From Candidatus Planktophila limnetica (GTDB lineage: Bacteria; Actinomycetota; Actinomycetes; Nanopelagicales; Nanopelagicaceae): DNA of 64,000 nucleotides. A program made the translations under genes and the position numbers. Shown here piece after piece: positions 54,615 to 64,000 of the stretch. The DNA is taken from positions 1,116,001 through 1,180,000 of the forward strand of contig NZ_CP016782.1 of assembly GCF_002288365.1 (NCBI RefSeq), in the 5' to 3' direction. Numbering within the stretch: the stretch's first letter is position 1; each line of letters begins with the position of its first letter. The notes under the pieces are model-generated. The model saw only the letters and a list, made by a program, of their open reading frames with translations. It was not told the origin of the DNA and did not search any database.

Positions 54615-56291
54615 TTACGAACTAGCCAGTAACCCAGATTCACGCAGGAATCGGCTTGGCTCACCGCGGTAACTCATGCGTAAATCCTTCTTCGCACGCG
54701 TGATTCCCACATAGAACAAGCGGCGCTCTTCATCGATAGCGCTCTGATTTTCTGGGCCTGTATTTCCTGATTCAAATGGCAATATCGATTCACTGACGCC
54801 AATTAAAAACACACGTTCCCACTCGAGGCCCTTTGCAGCATGCAACGTTGCCAAAGTCAGTACCGGCATTGTTGGTGGATTATTTTGTTGTACACGATCT
54901 TCAACTTCACGCAGATATGCACGTAGTGTCTTTGGTGCAAATGAATCATCAGCATCTAACTCACGCGCCAGGTGCAATAAACCCGCAATGCCATCGATGG
55001 TGGCGCCAGTTAAAAATGGTTGTGCCAACGTGCGCAGCTCATCGAGCCAATACACGCCTTCTGTTGGAATAACGGAAGCGGTGCGAACACCCTTAAGGAA
55101 TTCGCGAACATCCATGCGATCAAAGAATCGCTCATTATTGCGCACTTGATACGGCAAGCCTGCGGCTGCAATCGCTTTTTCAATGGAGTTCAGTTGATTA
55201 TTGGTGCGAGCCAAAATTGCGATCTCTTGTGCCGCGGCGCCTTCTGATAACAGCTCTCCAATATCTTTTACAACACCTGCAATCTCTGCTGACTCATCTT
55301 TATATGCTGCAATAGATGGTTTAGCGCCGTGATCATTTTGGGCGACTAACTCTTGCCCCATCGAAGCACTTCGCAAAACTGTATTGGCCATCAATGTAAT
55401 CTCAGGAGTTGAGCGATATCCGCTGGTTAATCTAATTACTTCGGCATCTGGAAAACGTTGGGTGAAAGTATTTAAAAAGACCGGGGTTGCGCCAGCGAAT
55501 GAATAAATAGTTTGGGCAGGGTCTCCCACAACACATAACTCTTGGCGACTGCCTAGCCATGCATTGATCACACGTTGTTGTAGCGGTGAAATATCTTGAT
55601 ACTCATCGATTGTGAAGTGGCGGTATTGATCTTGTACTCGCTCGCGCACTTCGCGCTCTTCTTCTAGCATCGCAGCAGTTAGCAACAAAACATCTTCAAA
55701 ATCCATTGCGCGCTCTTGCTTCATCAAAGACATATAGGCGGTGTAAACCTGGGCGATTTGTTCTGGATTAATCCGTGGCTTTTGCGTGCGCTTTGATGCT
55801 TCATTTACATAATCTTCTGGCACAACTTGTGAAGATTTTGCCCACTCAATTTCAGATGCAATATCGCGCATTAGATCGCGAGATGTCACAGATAGGGCTC
55901 CTTGTAAATCTGCGCGTGTAATTGCTTGCGTAATAAAACCAGTCTTAGTTGTGAGCAAATCTGGGGCGCGACCGCCAAATACTTGTGGCCAAAAATAAAG
56001 TAATTGCTTAAGGGCGGCTGAGTGAATTGTTCTGGCAGCAACAGTTGGTACTCCCAATGTGCGAAGACGCATACGCATTTCACCTGCAGCGCGTGCGGTA
56101 AATGTCAGCGCTAAAACTTTTTGTGGATCCATCACTCCGATAGATGCTGCATAAGCAATGCGGTGTGTGATTGCTCTTGTTTTACCTGTTCCAGCACCTG
56201 CAATTACACAGACAGGGCCGCGGCTTGCGAGTGCAACAGCGCGTTGTTCATCATCTAAGGATGCGAGTATTTCTTCAGAATTTAGCGCCAT
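54615..56291 (-). CDS. uvrD2: UvrD2-like superfamily 1 helicase, lacking C-terminal domains
   Basis: 558 residues. Walker A VIAGAGTGKTRAITHRI, motif Ia LALTFTARAAGEM, motif II TIDEYQDISP, motif III GDPAQTIYSFAGA, motif V LATLHAAKGLEW, motif VI RRLFYVGITRAKKDL. Mycobacterial UvrD2 is about 700 residues with a tetracysteine motif and HRDC domain; here the protein ends soon after PSRFLRESG, so both are missing. ATG 56291 lies 10 nt inside the nudC end. Confidence 0.9.
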   Translation of the reverse strand: MALNSEEILASLDDEQRAVALASRGPVCVIAGAGTGKTRAITHRIAYAASIGVMDPQKVLALTFTARAAGEMRMRLRTLGVPTVAARTIHSAALKQLLYFWPQVFGGRAPDLLTTKTGFITQAITRADLQGALSVTSRDLMRDIASEIEWAKSSQVVPEDYVNEASKRTQKPRINPEQIAQVYTAYMSLMKQERAMDFEDVLLLTAAMLEEEREVRERVQDQYRHFTIDEYQDISPLQQRVINAWLGSRQELCVVGDPAQTIYSFAGATPVFLNTFTQRFPDAEVIRLTSGYRSTPEITLMANTVLRSASMGQELVAQNDHGAKPSIAAYKDESAEIAGVVKDIGELLSEGAAAQEIAILARTNNQLNSIEKAIAAAGLPYQVRNNERFFDRMDVREFLKGVRTASVIPTEGVYWLDELRTLAQPFLTGATIDGIAGLLHLARELDADDSFAPKTLRAYLREVEDRVQQNNPPTMPVLTLATLHAAKGLEWERVFLIGVSESILPFESGNTGPENQSAIDEERRLFYVGITRAKKDLRMSYRGEPSRFLRESGLLASS

Positions 56292-57220
56292 GATTCGCCG
56301 CCGGTGAGTTTTTCTGCACCTGGCCCAAACCACATTGCAATCATCTTGCGTGCAACGCTAATTGTTGGTGGCAAAAGTAGCGAGCCATCGGCCACGGATG
56401 ATTTAAGTTCAGCACGACTAAACCAGCGCACTTCTGTGATTTCAACTCCATCAGCTTTTGCTGTGCTTGGGTCATCCACAACTGCTGAAAATGCAATCAT
56501 GATTGAAGCTGGAAATGGCCATGGTTGTGAACCAAGATATTTAATCTCATTTACTTTCACGCCAGATTCTTCAAAGACTTCACGTTCTACGCATTGCTCA
56601 AATGTTTCACCTGGTTCAAGAAAGCCAGCAAATGTTGAAAATCTTCCATCTGGCCAAATCGGTTGATGCCCCAGCAGAATTCGATCATCTTTATCTTTTA
56701 CTAAAACAATAACTGCGCTATCAGTTCGTGGGTGATGCTGGCTCTGATCTTTAACGCACGCGCGCACAGATCCGCCCAAAGTTGATTTAGTTTCGGCTCC
56801 ACACTTAGAACAGTGTGGGTGAGAGCGATGCCAATTTGAAAGTGCAGTTGCCTGCATCGAAATACCTAACTCGAACTCATCGAGGGTTCCACCTAATTCG
56901 CGCAGCGATGCCAAACCTTCGGTTGAAGTTTCACCTGCTGACAGACCGACTTCATCGCAATCCCAGGCGAAATATGCCACCTTGCTTGCAGTATCGATTC
57001 CAAGAAAATACTTATCGCCACTTGTAAAAACCTTTGATGCGATTAACTCTTCAACTTCGGTGGCGCTTAGAAAAAGTAGTGACTTTCCATCAGTAGCTAA
57101 TTGCGAGTTTGAGACTCGAATAATTTTTGCGCTATTCCACAATCGATCAAGTGCTGCTTCATCACTTCGAAGTTCACTTGCCCGATCAAGTGGGGCGCTA
57201 ATTGGTTTGAGCGTGCTCAT
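56282..57220 (-). CDS. nudC: NADH pyrophosphatase NudC
   Basis: 312 residues. The zinc ribbon begins SKCGAET and its partner region is RACVKDQSQHHPRTDSAVIVLV. The Nudix box is GFLEPGETFEQCVEREVFEESGV, and SQPWPFPASIM is the NudC-specific array. The second cysteine pair is degenerate (RAC then KDQ), so the zinc site may be weakened. It cleaves NAD(H) and NAD-capped RNA. Conserved beside uvrD2. Confidence 0.93.
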   Translation of the reverse strand: MSTLKPISAPLDRASELRSDEAALDRLWNSAKIIRVSNSQLATDGKSLLFLSATEVEELIASKVFTSGDKYFLGIDTASKVAYFAWDCDEVGLSAGETSTEGLASLRELGGTLDEFELGISMQATALSNWHRSHPHCSKCGAETKSTLGGSVRACVKDQSQHHPRTDSAVIVLVKDKDDRILLGHQPIWPDGRFSTFAGFLEPGETFEQCVEREVFEESGVKVNEIKYLGSQPWPFPASIMIAFSAVVDDPSTAKADGVEITEVRWFSRAELKSSVADGSLLLPPTISVARKMIAMWFGPGAEKLTGGESWR

Positions 57221-57236
57221 AGGGGGGCAACGCTAC

Positions 57237-57248
57237 TAGCCTGTGCGC
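57237..57248 (+). promoter_or_regulatory. -10 box for leaderless EEP-family gene
   Basis: TAGCCT (57237-57242), 6 nt, ATG 57249. It shares a 28-bp gap with nudC, transcribed the other way. Confidence 0.5.
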
Positions 57249-58046
57249 ATGAGGCTGACATCGTGGAATCTGCTGCATGCGATGGCCATCCCGCCTGGCA
57301 GCAAAGCCTCCCTGCCCAGCGCAATTAAGAAAATTGCCCCCGAAGTATTAGCGATGCAAGAAGTTGATCATTTCCTGCCCCGCAGTAATTCAGTAAATCA
57401 AGTACAAGAAATTGCGAAGGCAATGAAAGCTGTTGATTGGGCATTTGCTCCAGCAATCATAGGAACACCCGGAGAAAAATGGCGCGCACTCAAAGACAGC
57501 GATGAATCAATAATTACGGCGAAAAGTAAAGGAGAAGGTGGATACGGAATTGGGTTTGCTTCAACAATTCCCGTGACCGCATATGAGCGCATTGAACTTG
57601 GTCGCTCTCCTGTAGGCATGCCGCTGCTGGTTCCTGGTGGAGAAGATGGAAAAGGCAAACCACGTTTTATTTATGTTCAAGATGAACCACGTGTTGCACT
57701 CGTTGCCCACCTAGAAAATGGTTGGAGCATCATAAATACGCACCTCTCATTTGTGCCAGGATTTAATATTGCCCAGCTCAAGAAAATAAAACGGTGGGCA
57801 GAAAAATCTGCAGCACAAACAGGAAATAAAGTAGCAATCATTGGTGATCTAAATCTGCCTAAGGGCTTGCCTGTCGTTGGCTCGCAGTGGAAATCATTGA
57901 TCACACAAAATACGTATCCAAGTTGGGGTGCAAAGATTCAATTTGATTACATCTTGGCTAAGGACAGTATTTCAAAGGTGAAGACGATTAAAACTACCGC
58001 AACAGGAATTAGTGATCACTTGCCAATTACTGTAGAGATTGAATAA
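57249..58046 (+). CDS. Endonuclease/exonuclease/phosphatase-family protein
   Basis: 265 residues. N-terminus LTSWNLLHAMA, catalytic Glu in VLAMQEVDHF, INTHLSF, GDLNLPKG and the final DYILAKDS..SDHLPITVEIE match the EEP fold (DNase I-like). The substrate may be DNA or a phosphoester. It occupies the place where mycobacteria have the Rv3200c channel gene. ATG 57249 preferred to GTG 57243 by leaderless spacing. Confidence 0.85.
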   Translation: MRLTSWNLLHAMAIPPGSKASLPSAIKKIAPEVLAMQEVDHFLPRSNSVNQVQEIAKAMKAVDWAFAPAIIGTPGEKWRALKDSDESIITAKSKGEGGYGIGFASTIPVTAYERIELGRSPVGMPLLVPGGEDGKGKPRFIYVQDEPRVALVAHLENGWSIINTHLSFVPGFNIAQLKKIKRWAEKSAAQTGNKVAIIGDLNLPKGLPVVGSQWKSLITQNTYPSWGAKIQFDYILAKDSISKVKTIKTTATGISDHLPITVEIE

Positions 58047-61000
58047 GACCTACCAACGCAGCTTCATCGAGTAAATCTGCACGCTTATCAGTTACAGATG
58101 TTGGCACATAATGAAATGCTGCACTGACTTGAGAGACATCAATAGATTTTAATCGCGCCCATGCCAAGCGATACATAGCCAACTGAATTGCAGCCGATGC
58201 TCCAAATTGTTTTGAGCCAGTCTTCCAATCAACAACTTCAAAGCCATCTGGTGTTTCATAAACAGCATCGATTCGACCGCGCACGAGTACGCCAGCTATG
58301 ACTGATTCAAAAGGAACTTCTATCGCGGCTGGTTTGCGCTGTGCATATTCGCTGGCAAGCCATGACTTCTTTAAATCTTCAAGTTTTCCATCTTCTTCAA
58401 TTGGATCGAAGTAATCTAAGTACGAATCATCAAATAAAGTCATCGCTCCAAATTGTTTTTCAACCCATGCATGAAATTGTGTTCCGCGACGTGAATAAGG
58501 ATCTTGTGAACGCGGGATTGGCCTGCGGATAGCAAGTGCCAGCGCTGCTGGATCTTCGTGTAATGCAACAAGTGTGGATGTTGAGATACGCGATGGCAGC
58601 GCCACTTCGATACTTGATGAAGCACGGTTTTTTACTTCTGCAATAAGTGCTTGCGCATCATGGACCCACGAATCCAAAGTTTCATCGCCACTTAAAGTTA
58701 GTGCATGCGCCTGTGATTTCTTTACTAGTGCCACGCCGGCATCAAATGCTTCACGACGATCACCCAATGGATCGCGTGGCCAATACGCGCTATCTGGATT
58801 TACTTCTATCGGATTGCGTACTCCGTCTTCTGGTGCACTCGCTTCGCTGAGTAATTCTCCACCACGTTTATCTGCAACTTCTGTGACGTGGGCGAATAAT
58901 TCGCTGGGATCAACACTTCTAGAACCTTCGCGCCACCATGATGTTGTGCAGAGTAAATGCGTACGTGCACGAGTAACAGCGACATAACCAAGGCGTATCT
59001 CTTCTTGTTTCTTAATTGCTGCGCACGATTTTGCATAAGCAGTAATAACTTTGCCTGCTTCACTATCTTTTGTGCACTGTGCTAGTGAAAATACGGGCAG
59101 TTCGTCGCCATCTCCACGAAGAGCAAATGGTATTTGTCGCTCATTTGTAATCCAGTTATCTGGATCATTTGTATAAGTACTTGGAAATGTTCCTTCTGCT
59201 AATCCTGGAATTGCAACGAAATCCCACTCGGCACCCTTTGCAGTGTGAATGGTGAGAAGTTGAACAACATCGCTGCGCACTTCAGGCGCGCCAGATTTGA
59301 GTCCACCTTCTTTCTTTGATGTCACATCTAGCCACTCAATAAATGCTGAGATGCTGCCACCGCTTCGAGAAAACTTTGAGGCTTCATCTAAGAATCGCTC
59401 AAGGTGACGGCGACCATTTCGAGTGCCATCGCGCAATGAAACTTCGAGATCAAGGTTGAGATAGTTTTCGATCTCAGTAATCAAATCAATGATTGAGCCG
59501 CCTGCGCGCGAACGTAACCTGCGAAGATCTGTTGCAAAACGAGATAGACGAGTAAATCCAACTTCACTAAATAACGCACGGCTCTCTTTATCGCACTGTT
59601 CGATCTCATCTAGCGCGTCAATGAGAGAGCCAATAAAGAGATCATCTGCTTCGGCTGAATCAGGATTTCCTGCAGCGATTTTTGCAATAAAGGAGTGTGA
59701 ATCTTCGTGACCAAGTTTTGCGCGCTTTCTGGAATATGCACCCAGTGCTGCAATATCTTTTGCACCGAGTGCCAACCTTGGGCCTGTTAGATGACGCATC
59801 AACGCTGTGCCAGCTTCTGGATCTGTTACAACTTTCATAAGTGATAAAACATCTGCAACTTCTGCTACATAAATTAGCCCACCAACACCGATAACTTCCA
59901 CAGGAATACTTCGCGCACGAAGTGCACTCTCAATCATTGAAATTTGTGAGCGTTTACGAACTAAGACTGCAAAGGATGTTCGCTTATCTTCTTCAATGGC
60001 AATGCGCTCTGGTGCAAACCAGTGCTTGTGGAAATACTCAGCAATGCCTTGTGCTTCACCGTCGAGTGTTTCAAAGACTCCGTATGCGATTTCACCATCA
60101 CCAGCGCTATCACGCGGACGAAGTGGATCGACACGTACGGATGAAGTAGAACGAATCTGATCTGAAATTGAGTTCGCAATTTCCAGAATCTTCTTATCAT
60201 TTCTAAATGTAATTGAAAGATTAAATAACTCTGCGCCACTGTGGCCCGCGCTCTTTGGAAAATACTTAGCGAAGGTTCCAATAGTTCCAGCTGATGCACC
60301 GCGCCACGTGTAAATAGCCTGGCAAGGATCTCCAACTGCCATAACAGGATGGCCCTGTCCAAAGAGCGCCGAAAGCATGCGCACCTGGGATTGAGATGTA
60401 TCTTGATACTCATCGAGTAATACAACTTTGTACTTTGCTCTTTCTAATTCGCACGCTTCAGGAAATCTTTCTGCAATGTCTGCTGCAATGGACATCTGAT
60501 CATCAAAAGAGAGTTGTCCGTCATCACGGCGGCGCTTAAGAAACTCTTCCACCATTGGCAAAATCGCAATTCGTTGTTGTGCGATACGAACGACTTTTCG
60601 TACTTCTTCATTGCTGGTTCCACCGATTCGTTGCATCTCTGCCAACGTTTTTTCATCTTCAGCTCTAATTGATTCAAATGAAACTTGGTGTTCCAAAACT
60701 AGTTTGGCAAGCCCAATAACATCATCAATTACTGTGCTAACTGCGCTCTCATTTGTGAAGTTTTCATCAGGCCAATTACGGACAACATCGGATGCAATTT
60801 GCCACAGCGCAGCATCGCCCAATGGATCACTCGTTGCATCAATGCCTAAGCGAATAGCGTGCTCGCTCAGAATCCGTCCCGCATATGAGTGATAGGTAGT
60901 AATTGCTGTATCCAACGCTAAATCTTTATCTAGCAATCCAGCTTCTTTTAATTGGCGCAGGCGCTTTCGCACACGTATTGATAACTCACCGGCAGCTTTA

Positions 61001-61224
61001 CGAGTAAAAGTTAATCCTAAAATTTCATCAGGGCGCACAATTTTGTTGGCAACTAACCACAACACTCGCGCACTCATTGTTTCTGTTTTTCCAGAACCCG
61101 CACCTGCGATGACAACTGCTGGTTCAAGGGGTGCACTAATAATTGCGATTTGCTCAGGCGTTGGGTCAGACACTTTTGAGTCAACGCTTCGAAGAGCTGC
61201 GGCTATTTCTAGTGGAGAAATCAT
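58027..61224 (-). CDS. adnB: AdnB-like helicase-nuclease subunit
   Basis: 1065 residues. UvrD-like helicase: VIAGAGSGKTETMSARV (Walker A), LLDEYQDTSQSQVRML (II), GDPCQAIYTWRGA (III), LLTIHTAKGAEWD (V), RLGYVAVTRARTHLL (VI). The C-terminal RecB-type nuclease has GRIDAVYETPDGFEVVDWKTGSK (D and DxK). It joins AdnA to resect double-strand breaks. The 3' end overlaps the EEP gene by 20 bp; the 5' end overlaps adnA (ATGA). Confidence 0.93.
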   Translation of the reverse strand: MISPLEIAAALRSVDSKVSDPTPEQIAIISAPLEPAVVIAGAGSGKTETMSARVLWLVANKIVRPDEILGLTFTRKAAGELSIRVRKRLRQLKEAGLLDKDLALDTAITTYHSYAGRILSEHAIRLGIDATSDPLGDAALWQIASDVVRNWPDENFTNESAVSTVIDDVIGLAKLVLEHQVSFESIRAEDEKTLAEMQRIGGTSNEEVRKVVRIAQQRIAILPMVEEFLKRRRDDGQLSFDDQMSIAADIAERFPEACELERAKYKVVLLDEYQDTSQSQVRMLSALFGQGHPVMAVGDPCQAIYTWRGASAGTIGTFAKYFPKSAGHSGAELFNLSITFRNDKKILEIANSISDQIRSTSSVRVDPLRPRDSAGDGEIAYGVFETLDGEAQGIAEYFHKHWFAPERIAIEEDKRTSFAVLVRKRSQISMIESALRARSIPVEVIGVGGLIYVAEVADVLSLMKVVTDPEAGTALMRHLTGPRLALGAKDIAALGAYSRKRAKLGHEDSHSFIAKIAAGNPDSAEADDLFIGSLIDALDEIEQCDKESRALFSEVGFTRLSRFATDLRRLRSRAGGSIIDLITEIENYLNLDLEVSLRDGTRNGRRHLERFLDEASKFSRSGGSISAFIEWLDVTSKKEGGLKSGAPEVRSDVVQLLTIHTAKGAEWDFVAIPGLAEGTFPSTYTNDPDNWITNERQIPFALRGDGDELPVFSLAQCTKDSEAGKVITAYAKSCAAIKKQEEIRLGYVAVTRARTHLLCTTSWWREGSRSVDPSELFAHVTEVADKRGGELLSEASAPEDGVRNPIEVNPDSAYWPRDPLGDRREAFDAGVALVKKSQAHALTLSGDETLDSWVHDAQALIAEVKNRASSSIEVALPSRISTSTLVALHEDPAALALAIRRPIPRSQDPYSRRGTQFHAWVEKQFGAMTLFDDSYLDYFDPIEEDGKLEDLKKSWLASEYAQRKPAAIEVPFESVIAGVLVRGRIDAVYETPDGFEVVDWKTGSKQFGASAAIQLAMYRLAWARLKSIDVSQVSAAFHYVPTSVTDKRADLLDEAALVGLIQSLQ

Positions 61225-64000
61225 TCGATCACCGTGCGCCCTTCTGCCTTAATTGGGCACGAACTCTTTACAGGACACTCTTTGCACCGTTTATTAGTTG
61301 CGGCAACAAATTGCGCCGCTCCCATTGATTGCGCGATGCCTTCAATCTGAGTCCGAGCTGCCTGAATATCTATTGGCTCTTGCTCGCGTGAAGAGATTTT
61401 CTGCACGTCATGTCCCAAATACACCAGCGCTGCTCCACTAGAAGTTGTGCTTGCGTGATGTGCCTTAAATCCACCTTCGGTGATTGCAATTTGATAACTC
61501 TTGAGTTGAAGATTCTCTTTCGCTTTTTCATAGGAAATAGGATCTTTGCTCGTCTTAAAATCAATAACAAATAGATTGCCTGCGGAATCAACTTCTAATC
61601 GGTCAACAGTTCCAATAATTCGAGCTTTTCCAACTGTGACATCAAATTTAAGTTCTACACCCACAACATCTCGCTCATGCTTGATGTGATATTTCATGAA
61701 ACGAGAAATCATTGCAATCGCTTTATCTTGTGACCCTTTGCTTACCCATCCTTCTTGCGGGTCAATCAGGTTCCAGGAACTCTTAAGTTTTTCAACAAGA
61801 ATTGATTCGGTGATTCCTTCTTCTTGGACCATTAATGCAGCAAATGCGTGAATCGCAGAACCTAATACTTGCGCGATGCTATCGCCATCGGTTCCACCGC
61901 TTTTTTCTAGGAACCATTTCATTCCACACTCTGTAAAGTTTTCAGCGCTACTAGGTGAAATTGGTACAGCCTTGCTTGGATCAATAATTGGTTCAGTAGT
62001 GCTTAATTGCGCAACACCCGTCCAACTCTGGGGATCTGCGCTATGAATTCCGGCATCACTTAATGCCTTAATAATTGATGCGGCACCATTAGCGCGCTCA
62101 CCGGAAAGAGCCGAACGTAACTCAGCTACTAGCGCGGGCGTAGTAATTGGACGTGGCAGTGAGTATTGCTCAAGTTCTTCACTGGATTTATTAAGTATTG
62201 CTCCTGCAATTTCTTCAAAGAATTGCGATGGCTGATCATCTTCGTATGAAACACATGTAACAAATAATGAGTGTCGTGCGCGTGTGGTTGCAACATGTAA
62301 TAAGCGACGTTCATCTTCTAAGAGTGCACCCGCTGCAATAACGTCGAGTTCAATGCGTGCAAGATTTCCATGACGTTCGCGTTCAACAAGTCTTTCAGCA
62401 CCGAGCAGCGAACTGCGTTGACGTAAATTTGGCCATGAACCTTCTTGCAGACCAGCAACTGCAACAAGATCCCATTGGCGACCCTTTGCAGCATGGACTG
62501 TAAGTATTTCAACGCAATCAGGACGTTGACCTTGGGCGGTAATAACATCGCCAGCAATAATTTCGGCGCTTATTTCGCGGATAAATGCTTGAGCGCCCGA
62601 TAGTGGAAATCTTTCTGAGAAACGTTGTGCGCTTTGAAAGAGTTGCATCATTGCATCGAGATCTCGATCTGCGGCCGCTCCACGATTGCCACCACGCAAT
62701 GCAATCTCTTGCCACGCGGTACTAAGTTTTGCACCATCACTTGTTTGCGCGTTATCCCAAATAGCCCAAAGTAAATCTTCACCACGTGCATCTGCTTTTC
62801 TAGCAGCCACACGCGCTTTAGTTAGAAGTAAATTGATTCGAAGAATTGGTTCGGCGCCTTCAATAGAAATATCGCCAGTATCGACTGCTTCAATCAATAG
62901 TTGATTGCCCGTGCGCTTGTCATCATCGCCACGATTCGCCAACAGTGCTCTGCGAATTCGGCGAAGTGAAATAGCATCGGCTCCACCACATTCGCTCAGT
63001 AATAAGCGCTCAACATTTTCTGTATTGAGATTCTTGGATTTAATCGCAATTTCTGCGAGCAAAATAAATGGCGCAATACTTGCATTAGTTGCTAGCGCTT
63101 CGAGTTCACCTGCGACTGGAATGGAAATTTGTGCAAATGCTCTTCGTACCGCACTTGTCAGCGAACCAGGAGATCGAACAAGTACTGCCATCTGCGAATA
63201 TGGCACACCATCGACTAGGTGAGCACGACGGAATTGATAAGCAATGTATTGAGCTTCTTCAGAGACAGATCGCAATCGCTCTATTGCAACATCACCTTCT
63301 GTTTTTTCATTAACGCATGAGCGTTGATGGGTCTGACCCGTAAGTCTGAAATTTGATGAAACACTCAAACCAACTGCGTGCGTTGCTTGAGCACTGCGAA
63401 AATCTTGATTCAAAATTACTTGTGTGCCATTTTGTTTAAGGTAATAATCAATTTCAGTACTCATGCCATCAGGGTCTGCGCCTCTGAAGCGACCGATTGC
63501 ACTGTGAGCATCTCCGACAAGAACTAGATCTTGTGGTGCAAGCAAGCGTAACAATCGTCTTTGTGCCGGATCTGTTTCTTGAAACTCATCGACCATAATT
63601 GTCTTAAATCTGTTGCGAAGTTCTGAGAGCAGATCTGGATTGATTTCTAGATGTCTGATTGCACGAGATAAAAGTTCGGATGGATCAATGCGCAGTTTTG
63701 AATCCCCAGCAGATACTTCACGTAAGAACATTGCCCCGTTATATCTCTTCCAAAATTCTGCAGCGCCTTGCCAATATTTCTCACCATAACTCTTTGCATA
63801 CTCTTCTAGTTTTTCTGGTGTTACTCCGCGCTCTGATGCACGCAAAATAAGATCTCGTAATTCACGAGCAAAGCCATGTGTTGATAACGCTAGATGTAAA
63901 TCTTCTGGCCACTGTCGATAGCCATCCGTAATGTCACCTTCTAAGAGATCGCGGATAAAGCTCTCTTGTTCTGGCCCGGATAACAAAATTGGATCCGGAT
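61221..64000 (-). CDS. adnA: AdnA-like helicase-nuclease subunit (5' end outside window)
   Basis: About 926 codons are visible; the frame stays open to the window edge, so the N-terminus (including Walker A) is missing. Seen: the LSGPEQESFIRDLL family segment, MVDEFQETDPAQRRLL (motif II), GDAHSAIGRFRGADP (III), ILTVHAAKGRQWDLVAV (V), RRLLHVATTRARHSLFV (VI). The C-terminal nuclease has GTVDRLEV..FVIDFKTSKD. Cysteines CKECPVKSSC near the end may bind an iron-sulfur cluster. Both Adn subunits thus keep nuclease signatures. Confidence 0.92.
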   Translation of the reverse strand, partial: PDPILLSGPEQESFIRDLLEGDITDGYRQWPEDLHLALSTHGFARELRDLILRASERGVTPEKLEEYAKSYGEKYWQGAAEFWKRYNGAMFLREVSAGDSKLRIDPSELLSRAIRHLEINPDLLSELRNRFKTIMVDEFQETDPAQRRLLRLLAPQDLVLVGDAHSAIGRFRGADPDGMSTEIDYYLKQNGTQVILNQDFRSAQATHAVGLSVSSNFRLTGQTHQRSCVNEKTEGDVAIERLRSVSEEAQYIAYQFRRAHLVDGVPYSQMAVLVRSPGSLTSAVRRAFAQISIPVAGELEALATNASIAPFILLAEIAIKSKNLNTENVERLLLSECGGADAISLRRIRRALLANRGDDDKRTGNQLLIEAVDTGDISIEGAEPILRINLLLTKARVAARKADARGEDLLWAIWDNAQTSDGAKLSTAWQEIALRGGNRGAAADRDLDAMMQLFQSAQRFSERFPLSGAQAFIREISAEIIAGDVITAQGQRPDCVEILTVHAAKGRQWDLVAVAGLQEGSWPNLRQRSSLLGAERLVERERHGNLARIELDVIAAGALLEDERRLLHVATTRARHSLFVTCVSYEDDQPSQFFEEIAGAILNKSSEELEQYSLPRPITTPALVAELRSALSGERANGAASIIKALSDAGIHSADPQSWTGVAQLSTTEPIIDPSKAVPISPSSAENFTECGMKWFLEKSGGTDGDSIAQVLGSAIHAFAALMVQEEGITESILVEKLKSSWNLIDPQEGWVSKGSQDKAIAMISRFMKYHIKHERDVVGVELKFDVTVGKARIIGTVDRLEVDSAGNLFVIDFKTSKDPISYEKAKENLQLKSYQIAITEGGFKAHHASTTSSGAALVYLGHDVQKISSREQEPIDIQAARTQIEGIAQSMGAAQFVAATNKRCKECPVKSSCPIKAEGRTVIE

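Overview
This window looks like a chromosomal segment of a small-genome, low-GC actinobacterium. The best guess is a freshwater 'Candidatus Nanopelagicales' (acI) type such as Planktophila or Nanopelagicus. The affiliation is inferred, not tested. It rests on actinobacterial marker genes: whiB7, the CysO/Mec/CysM set, a fused Kgd, SigR/RsrA, AdnA/AdnB, DUF3039 and UPF0182. It also rests on AT-rich codon use, very tight packing and many start codons lying 6-8 nt after a TANNNT box (leaderless mRNAs). I see no prophage, insertion sequence or CRISPR array.

Layout. 1-2.5 kb: end of a sugar ABC transporter (ATPase tail, permease) facing xylose isomerase. 2.6-9.5 kb: tRNA-Leu, MFS exporter, metY with a possible ribosome-binding-site switch, a haemolysin-III-like protein, a DivIVA-like coiled coil, an acyltransferase-SGNH protein, and an unusual protein joining a histone-H1-like tail, a membrane helix and an FN3 domain. 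9.5-16.4 kb (minus): rdgB, rph, murI, cysM, cysO, mec, a DUF2017 gene, clpS, a secreted GH18 protein and a DUF3039 gene. 16.4-21.2 kb (plus): argF, the three-subunit transhydrogenase and a pirin. 21.2-28.5 kb (minus): trhO, a secreted HNH/Excalibur protein, copA, hisN, rsgA, aroA. 28.6-35.3 kb: SRAP protein, sigR-rsrA-thioesterase, nickel SOD with its protease SodX, and kgd. 35.4-37.8 kb: an SDR gene, then a small accessory-looking group (HIRAN-like protein, Kv-like channel, small membrane protein). 37.9-41.8 kb: prfB, ftsE, ftsX, smpB, ssrA. 41.8-45.7 kb: GNAT acetyltransferase, initiator tRNA, UPF0182 protein.

45.7-64 kb follows the gene order around Rv3193c-Rv3202c of Mycobacterium tuberculosis (from memory): UPF0182, YlbL-like, DUF2342, a leader-binding-like protein, ABC1 kinase, whiB7, uvrD2, nudC, adnB, adnA. 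A two-gene insertion (small protein plus DEDDh exonuclease-BRCT protein) breaks it just before whiB7.

The most informative non-coding element is the whiB7 leader (54224-54614, minus strand). It has an AT-rich promoter, a 60-codon upstream ORF, an intrinsic terminator and, inside the last codons of the upstream ORF, a segment that can pair with the terminator's 5' arm (11 bp, one bulge). This is a complete ribosome-mediated attenuator readable from sequence. Other non-coding candidates are a structured RNA at 48218-48288, a Shine-Dalgarno-masking hairpin before metY, a small ORF overlapping ftsE, and terminators embedded in opposing genes around sodN/sodX.
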